From Coriolopsis trogii (lineage: Eukaryota > Basidiomycota > Agaricomycetes > Polyporales > Polyporaceae): a stretch of 64,000 bases of DNA. Location of the stretch: assembly GCA_020543525.1 (NCBI GenBank), contig JAHYIO010000033.1, forward strand, positions 124,001-188,000. The letters run 5' to 3'. The stretch's first letter is position 1; every line of letters begins with the position of its first letter. Positions 58,440 to 64,000 of this stretch are shown one piece after another. The notes beneath the pieces are model-generated. The model had not been told where the DNA came from, searched no databases, and saw only the letters and a program-made list of their open reading frames with translations. The translations under genes and the position numbers were made by a program.

Positions 58440-59010
58440 CCAAAAACGAACACGAGATGAGCGACGTACGCGAATAGAGAAGCGGTGCAAGTCTGACCAT
58501 CTCCTCAAGAACGCGCTTCATCCCCTCCGGCAGCCACTTCTTGCGGTACTCCTTCGCCTGACCTGTGTTGCAGGGCGCGTTCTGATTCTCGCTCGCACGT
58601 GGATGTTGCTCCATGATGTTCTCCCGTTCCTGGTCTTCGTCTACAAGGCCACTGACCTGACGGAATGGAGGCGCTTCCAAGTGACGTTGAGGACATGACT
58701 GACCCTTCGCGTACTGGAAGACGGTGTTTGCAGCGTCAGTGAGGGACTGATTCTGGCGCACGTTGTTAATTGTCGCGGCTTCAGCATAGTCTCTAGGTAG
58801 GTATGGAAGGCGAGCGCTCAGGAGGTGAGGCGGGGAGGAAAGTGGGCCCGGAGAATTAGCAACTCCCCATGTGAGTTCGCTGTACCTGAGTAAGCGACGC
58901 AATGTAGCAAGTTCACTCACGAGTTGATTCGTGCGCGGTCCAACCCGGTGCCACACACGGTCGAAAGTACGACGCGAGCGAGACCTTATCCTAGGACAGG
59001 AGACATGCTT
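58440..59010 (-). pseudogene. XPF/Rad1 relic, central part
   Basis: Minus strand: FDRVWHRVGPRTNQLVSELA with TLRRLLRY (about 58890-58985), LTDAANTVFQYAKGQ (about 58700-58750), and WLPEGMKRVLEEMVRLAPLL (about 58480-58540). These are consecutive landmarks of the XPF/Rad1 helicase-like to linker region. The first part is nearly identical in arrangement to the relic at 21.4-21.55 kb. Premature ends of similarity and frame changes mark it as a pseudogene. Confidence 0.72.
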
Positions 59011-59191
59011 TGTCAACAGAGTCGGAGAGATGGTCGAGGTCAAGCTAACGTGCAGGGAGAAGTGCAAGTGAGGGCACCAGGTGGCTCGTTGAGAGAACAA
59101 GTCCAAAGACTCAAGCGTTCGCTGTGCGAGAGACATGCAAGGACAGGAGGAGAGTCAGCGAGTCCGCGGAGAACAGGCAGCGCTCGTTATC

Positions 59192-59200
59192 TTATCAGAT
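59192..59200 (-). promoter_or_regulatory. iron-type GATA site (ATCTGATAA), module copy C
   Basis: Minus strand ATCTGATAA within TATCTTATCAGATAC, identical to copies A and B. The block to its right (GCACTGCACACACGACTCGC) is nearly the same as in module D. It sits directly upstream of the XPF relic. Confidence 0.5.
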
Positions 59201-59349
59201 ACGAGACAATCGAGAGGCGCCCTCCACCACTGCGAGACGGCAAGCACTGCACACACGACTCGCGCACTCCCACCGTGTATCTAGAGGGGAGGACTGTTCG
59301 CGCCCTCGTCGGCTCGCACGGTGACAGCTCCACAAGTTCCAGCCCCACG

Positions 59350-60400
59350 TTCACCTAGTCTACGACCTCCCAGCAGCCTGACCCAAGTCGACCGCCCTCC
59401 TTCGAGTCACCCCGGAGCACAACCAGAGCTTCAGCAAGCCGACCATGGCTCTCACCGGCTCCTGCAGGTCCTTCCCCTCGCTGCCTTGCAGTATACATTC
59501 AAACCGCTGACAGAGACCATACAACTCGGATACAACAAAATTCTCGGGTAAGATGTCGCGTGCGTCCCCGAAATGCGCATGTACCTGCTCACAATTAGTG
59601 CACGACATTCTCAGCGCACAGGGAACAGGGAGCAGCGAGACAGTGGGATTCGGCGTTGCCTTCCACTGCACGTCTGCATGCCTCTCCGTCCAAGGGTATC
59701 CGGCGGAGACGGAGACGGGCCCCTACGCGTTGCGCCAGCTCGATGTGGGCCAGATAGCATCCCCAACGGACGTGGATCTGTCAGGCGAGGAGACGGAAGT
59801 TCTGGAAAGTCTGCTAGGATTCGAAAGTCGCACTACAAGTATCGTACAGAGATCAGGCGGAACTCGAGCTCGACGTTGTGTAAGTTGTGTAGGTCGTGAA
59901 GATGCTTGATCATGGACAACAGGTTGTGTTTGCGGAGGACCTGATCGGGAGGGAAGTCCTGCGCCCGAGTTTGGCAGGGTTCACCCAGTTCTGTGGGGAG
60001 AGACTGGAGGAGTGGGGCTGCGACGCTGGCGCGTTTCCTGGCACGGACCTCGCCCTAGTCCTCCTCGCCCAATCTCAGCAAAGACTCCCTCGGCTTTCAT
60101 TACGAGCATGGACAAAGACAGGAAGGCGAAAATGAACACTGCATGTGCCCCTCAGCCCAGCGCTGGGAGCAAGCCCTGCAGACGTGCGAGCTCGTCGTAG
60201 AGAAGTTGACGACGTCGAGAGAGCCGATCCGCGCTACGCACACGACGGTGCGGTTCGTGAGGAAGCGACACGCGTTGACGGGTCGTGCATGTCCCAGTGC
60301 GCAAAGACGGGCCGCCGGCCGCAGACGAACATAGCAACCATTCTTGCTAACACAAAGCGGAGTCAGCTACAATATCCATGAATTGAGTACGTACGGCTGC
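59350..60400. other. degraded sequence, possibly the 3' half of the siderophore transporter relic
   Basis: The minus strand near 60150-60340 gives FVCGRRPVFAHWDMH and TNRTVVCVARIGSLDVVNFS, weakly like the region after helix 6 of siderophore transporters. Below 60.1 kb nothing can be aligned. A plus-strand run ALQYTFKPLTETIQLGYNKI at 59490-59550 followed by a GT donor is open but not recognised. Confidence 0.35.
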
Positions 60401-60412
60401 TCGAGCTGCTCC

Positions 60413-61850
60413 TCACACGCTATGAGTGGTATGGATAAGGGCAACTGCAGCCCCGAGCAGGATAAGCCCAAGGAGGTCGAGCTGTTCTGCATACAGCCAC
60501 GCGTGTTGCATGAGGCGAGCCTTGACTGGATGCGACAGGTCTTCAGACGGTGGCAGCGTGTCGACGATGCTGAGCTTCTTCGCCCGACGCTCGCCCCAGA
60601 GGAGGGTGACGGTGAGCAGTGCCGATGCGGCGGGGACGAGACATGCCATCCGTTACACAACATGTACAGTGTGAGCAATCACGCTAGACATTGGAAGTCG
60701 GAATGGAACACGACGTACAACTCCATCGCCAACCTAGAGTCTCGAGGGCGGCGTTGGCGTGCTTGGAACCGATTACGGAGTCGATGAGGAAGAGTGCGGG
60801 GAATAGTCCAGAGATGAGACCACGCTACCTGAGCGTAGTGATGTCTGCTATGACGACGGAGGTGAGTCGTTGCGACTACTGCGTTCGGCTTTCAGCGAGG
60901 ACCTGATGAGCTTGTAGGGTAGAAACACACGTAGTTCGGCTGAAGAAGAGCACGCGAGCGGTAAGCGGGATGAATGAAGCTGAAGAGGATCAGAGACCTA
61001 CATACGTAGGATAGAGAATTATTCCTGCTGCGATAGCGTCGACGTTCGGAGCAGTTGCAATGACGAGATAGCCTGCACAGGAGGTCACGACCAATCCACA
61101 TTGATGGATTGAGGGGTAAACGGAGGCGGAGGTGGAGGTCGGTGGCTTGGAGGATAACGGTGCGCAAGCAATAAGGTGTCGCCTCCCTGGACGGATCTGT
61201 CGACAAAAGTCTTTCTGGGATGTAGCGCAGCCGTGACGTGCCCGCTTGCGTGTACGGACTTTGCGGCGGGCGCATTATGCGATGCCGACGGGAAGGCGTC
61301 CATAATCGGTGCGCGATGGATGCTCTCCGGACGAGGGCTATGATTGAAAGGCACAAACTAAAGGCATAGAAAACAATTGGACGGTCGTGAGCTTGAGTAT
61401 GAGTCGAAGGAGAGAGAAAGAGACTGACGCACGACGAGATATGCGGTCGCACATCTGCGACTCTGGCAACTGTAGGTTTACCGCAGGCAACTTGGGGCGC
61501 ATCAGAGCGGAGAGTGTGCGAGTGCGGGAATGAGGACTGACTGAGGACTGACTGAGGACGAATTGTACAATGAGGCAGCCTGATTGTCTGTAGACATTGG
61601 ACATGAGGGCGATTCTTTGTCGGACAGTCGGATTGAGCGGGTGAGCGGAGGACGGAAGAGGGACGAAACGTACCAAATGTAGAGGAACCACTTATAGAGC
61701 CCTTGCCAAATGCCTGTTCAGCAGCCTTTGAGTTCGCAACACCGACGTAAGCATCTCCCGCTGCCAGCTCCTCTGCGGTCTCTGGGTCGAAGGTAGAGAC
61801 GGTAGAACGAGGCGACGGGTTTGTGCGGGAGACAGTAGAGAGAGATCGCG
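60413..61850 (-). pseudogene. siderophore iron transporter (MFS, Sit1/Str type), decayed
   Basis: Pieces in family order on the minus strand: STFDPETAEELAAGDAYVG, GQGLYKWFLYIW (about 61690-61710), VACGKPTVARVADV (about 61460-61500), GYLVIATAPNVDAIAAG (about 61020-61080), VVIADITTLR then RGLISGLFPALFLIDSVIG (about 60770-60860), and PAASALLTVTLLWGERRAKK with LDLLGLILLGAAVALI (about 60430-60640). The conserved Trp codon between TTLR and RGL is TAG at 60827-60825. Several frames change and the C-terminal half is hard to follow. Working members import ferric siderophores. Module D with the iron-type GATA site lies about 300 bp upstream. Confidence 0.7.
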
Positions 61851-61899
61851 AATGCGGCCGTCTTGACGGCGTTCAAGGGACGAGGAGAGGAGAGGTGAG

Positions 61900-62340
61900 A
61901 ACGGCGGCGCTAGGACGGGTGAGCAGGGAGAGTGAGGGATGCTGGGAGAGACTGGGGGAGACGACTGTAGCCGCGACGCGACATGCGTGTGGGCGAGGAG
62001 GACGACACAGAGAGAGTAGAGCAGAGTAGAGTGCGCGAGGCCGAGTGGGTGAGTGTGGACTCGGACTCTGGAGACAGCGAGGAGACAAGCTTGGACGAGG
62101 GAATGGCAAGTGCGCGCTATGGCACATCTTATCTTATCAGATGCGCCTCCACCCGCCGACGCTACCCGATCCGGACCCCGCCTCTCGTCCTGCTCCATCC
62201 TGATGCCGTCCGCGAGCTCAAGCCAGCACTGCACACACGACACGCGCATCCTCGCAGGCTGTTCTCGAGGCCTCTCTCCCTGTTCTCATCAGCTGCATTC
62301 AGTCCACATGTCCATGGCCACCTGTCGTGACGTCGCCCCC
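61900..62340 (-). repeat. duplicated promoter-like module, copy D
   Basis: Shares long stretches with 22.8-23.24 kb (copy B) on both sides of the GATA core, and shorter ones with copies A and C. This copy lies directly upstream of the siderophore-transporter relic, in the position of its promoter and 5' leader. Confidence 0.65.
62134..62142 (-). promoter_or_regulatory. iron-type GATA site (ATCTGATAA), module copy D
   Basis: Minus strand ATCTGATAAGATAAG: a full ATCWGATAA match followed by a second GATAAG. It differs from copies A-C by one base outside the core. Upstream of the siderophore-transporter relic. Confidence 0.6.
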
Positions 62341-62342
62341 CT

Positions 62343-63169
62343 CGAATTCCCAGTTCCGCCGACCGCCAAGTTCTGAGCCCCATCGGCCGACCGCTATGAC
62401 CTCCACCGATGCCTAGCTTGCCCCGAGCGTTCAATATATCTTGTCTCGATTGACCCCTTACCTTGACGGCTGTGCTGCGTTGGTCATGGAGTGCAATCTC
62501 GCGGCCTGTCGACATCGCGAACCCTTCCTCCTCGCCTTAACACCCCGAGCTCTATCCAAATGTATTTGCACGCTCAAATCGCACGTCTCAACAATTCGCA
62601 CTTTTTTGTCTTCATGTGGACGGTCCTCGAGCTTGTCGACCGTGCCTAGTTGGTGTATGATGATTCTATGTTGGTAAGCATGGTGCCTCCTACTCATCTT
62701 CAAGTCGTCACCTGGTGGCCGTCTATCGCTTGTGGCCAAATGGATGAGAGTCAGCACTCGATAGCTCCTCTCTATCGATGAGTCACACCTGCCCCTGTCA
62801 AACTCTACCATATGAACTTCGATGCACGCATTGCTAGGCATCCATGTCATCATAGTCGTTCGCGACTCGGAGGACTCACTGAACAGAATGCGATGGCGCG
62901 ACGGCTCCAAGGGCGGGTTGAGGATCCAAACATCGGATTCCGAGGGCGAGTGTGGGTTTCTGTTTTCTCATCCCATTCAATCTAATTTGACAAGAGCTTT
63001 CTAGTCCTATGATGTGCGGTCCGTCTATATTCGGGCGGCGTCTCGTTCACTCTTCGACTTCTCTGCACGCCCTTCGTCCACATTGACCCACCTCGCGGAG
63101 AAGGCGTGGATGTCGTCCGCACCTGCCCCCTGCGATATGCCGGCCAGTACAGCCTGAAGTACTACCACC
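62343..63169. other. no gene recognised
   Basis: Between module D and the start of the right-edge NLR. No motif seen on either strand; the last 150 bases, pyrimidine-rich, probably hold the NLR promoter. Confidence 0.4.
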
Positions 63170-64000
63170 ATGGCCACGACCTCGCTCGCCCTGCAGAGTC
63201 TCGATCTCGCCATGCCAGGCCATTCTTTGGATCTTCCACGACTCGGACGAGGTGACTCCGCGCGCGACAAGGCGAAGAAGCGACCCACTATCGATCTCTT
63301 GGATGCGGCCAAGAAGGCGGTGAAAGTGGGGAAGGTGGTGGCGAGTGCGACATCGGTACCCGGACTGCCGGTCGTCATGGACGTGTTGGAAGCCATTCTC
63401 GAGCAGGCCGAGGTGCGTCGTGTTCCATCATTGTCGTAGCATAGGCTGACCGTGAGTGCAGAACGTTCGGTCCAACAAGGAAGGCTTCAAGTCGCTTTGT
63501 GTGGAGATACAAGGAGTTTCGGAAGGCATAACAGCGATCATGGAAACCATCAATCCTAAGCTTGGAGCTTTTCCGGCGGATTCGTCTGTACGCGTCGCCT
63601 TCCAAGATCCGCAGCGCTCGGGCTCCCGAAAACTCATCGAGCGGGTCTCGGTCTTTGAGAGGTACGCCGATACCATGTCTCTGCATTCAGACGGCTGTAT
63701 ATGAGTCAGCAGAACATTACGTGACATCCTCGATGAGGCTAAGGATCTTGCTGATCGCCCTCGCTGGCGACGATGGCTCTTCGTCGACCAAGATACATCG
63801 ACTTTGGCTGGGTTTCAGGCGAGGATCGCTCAGGCGTATCGCACCTTCCAGGTATGCTGTGTCATGCATGACTGTTGACTCGCACACTGGAGGTCTCTGA
63901 TGAATTGTACAGCTCGAAGGTGCGATCAGTATGGAAAATATCCTAAACACAATTGTCGAAGAAATAATTGTGAGCTTTGCTCTTCTCTCGGGATATGGGA
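63170..64000 (+). CDS. NLR with MLKL-like N-terminus, 5' part, runs off right edge
   Basis: Exons 63170-63412, 63462-63661, 63713-63851 and 63913-63969 are in frame. Exons 2, 3 and 4 are exactly 200, 139 and 57 nt, the same as in the NLR at 52052, which strongly supports both models. The encoded part is the helical N-terminal domain (AAKKAVKVGKVVASATSVPG, LPVVMDVLEAILEQAE, NKEGFKSLCVEIQGVSEGI). The NACHT domain would begin just outside the window, after an expected tiny exon. Probably a functional paralogue. Confidence 0.82.

Noticed and set aside
1..64000. tRNA, rRNA, CRISPR arrays, retrotransposon LTRs
   Set aside because: I looked for T-loop motifs, regular spacer arrays and long direct terminal repeats and saw none; a covariance-model search would be decisive for tRNAs.

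Overview
The window is nuclear DNA of a filamentous basidiomycete, most probably a polypore-type (Polyporales) wood or litter fungus. The evidence is dense 45-90 nt GT-AG introns, GC-rich coding sequence, and families typical of that group: a DUF6534 membrane protein, a DUF4470/MYND protein, NACHT NLRs with an MLKL-like N-terminus, many F-box proteins and a CBM19 secreted protein. The assignment to order is inference. Exon-intron structures were worked out by hand; where exact junctions are given, the summed exon lengths keep the reading frame.

Layout. 0-10.5 kb: the start of a minus-strand F-box gene at the edge, a broken and an intact SAM methyltransferase in tandem, an LRR protein, and a many-exon DUF6534 membrane protein with an 825-bp non-autonomous transposon about 110 bp upstream of its start codon. 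10.5-31 kb: an accessory block on the minus strand. An F-box plus GH32 fructan-hydrolase unit is present in three states (degenerate at 11.9-14.8 kb, a stub at 19.7-20.8 kb, intact with two GH32 genes at 24.7-30.6 kb). Between the copies lie an intact 1176-aa DUF4470/MYND protein, a decayed XPF/Rad1 copy, a decayed hypothetical gene and remnants of a siderophore transporter. 31-48.5 kb: mostly conserved single-copy genes, namely an uncharacterised protein (536 aa), a CBM19 secreted protein, TUL1/Dsc1 E3 ligase, EMC5 and a DUF2015 protein from a shared promoter, an F-box protein and a hypothetical gene, with a frameshifted AAA-ATPase-like pseudogene among them. 48.5-64 kb: a second accessory block with one intact NLR, one collapsed NLR, one NLR running off the right edge, a broken MFS carrier, a hypothetical gene whose decayed twin lies at 23-24 kb, XPF pieces with a sugar-transporter piece inside, and a siderophore-transporter pseudogene.

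How the parts relate. The two GH32 enzymes are secreted and would release fructose from inulin, levan or sucrose. The NLRs look like fungal immune or cell-death receptors. Four dispersed copies of a promoter-like module carry a match to the fungal iron-responsive GATA site (ATCTGATAA); at least two lie upstream of decayed siderophore transporters. Decayed duplicates are concentrated in the two accessory blocks, while the housekeeping genes between them are intact.
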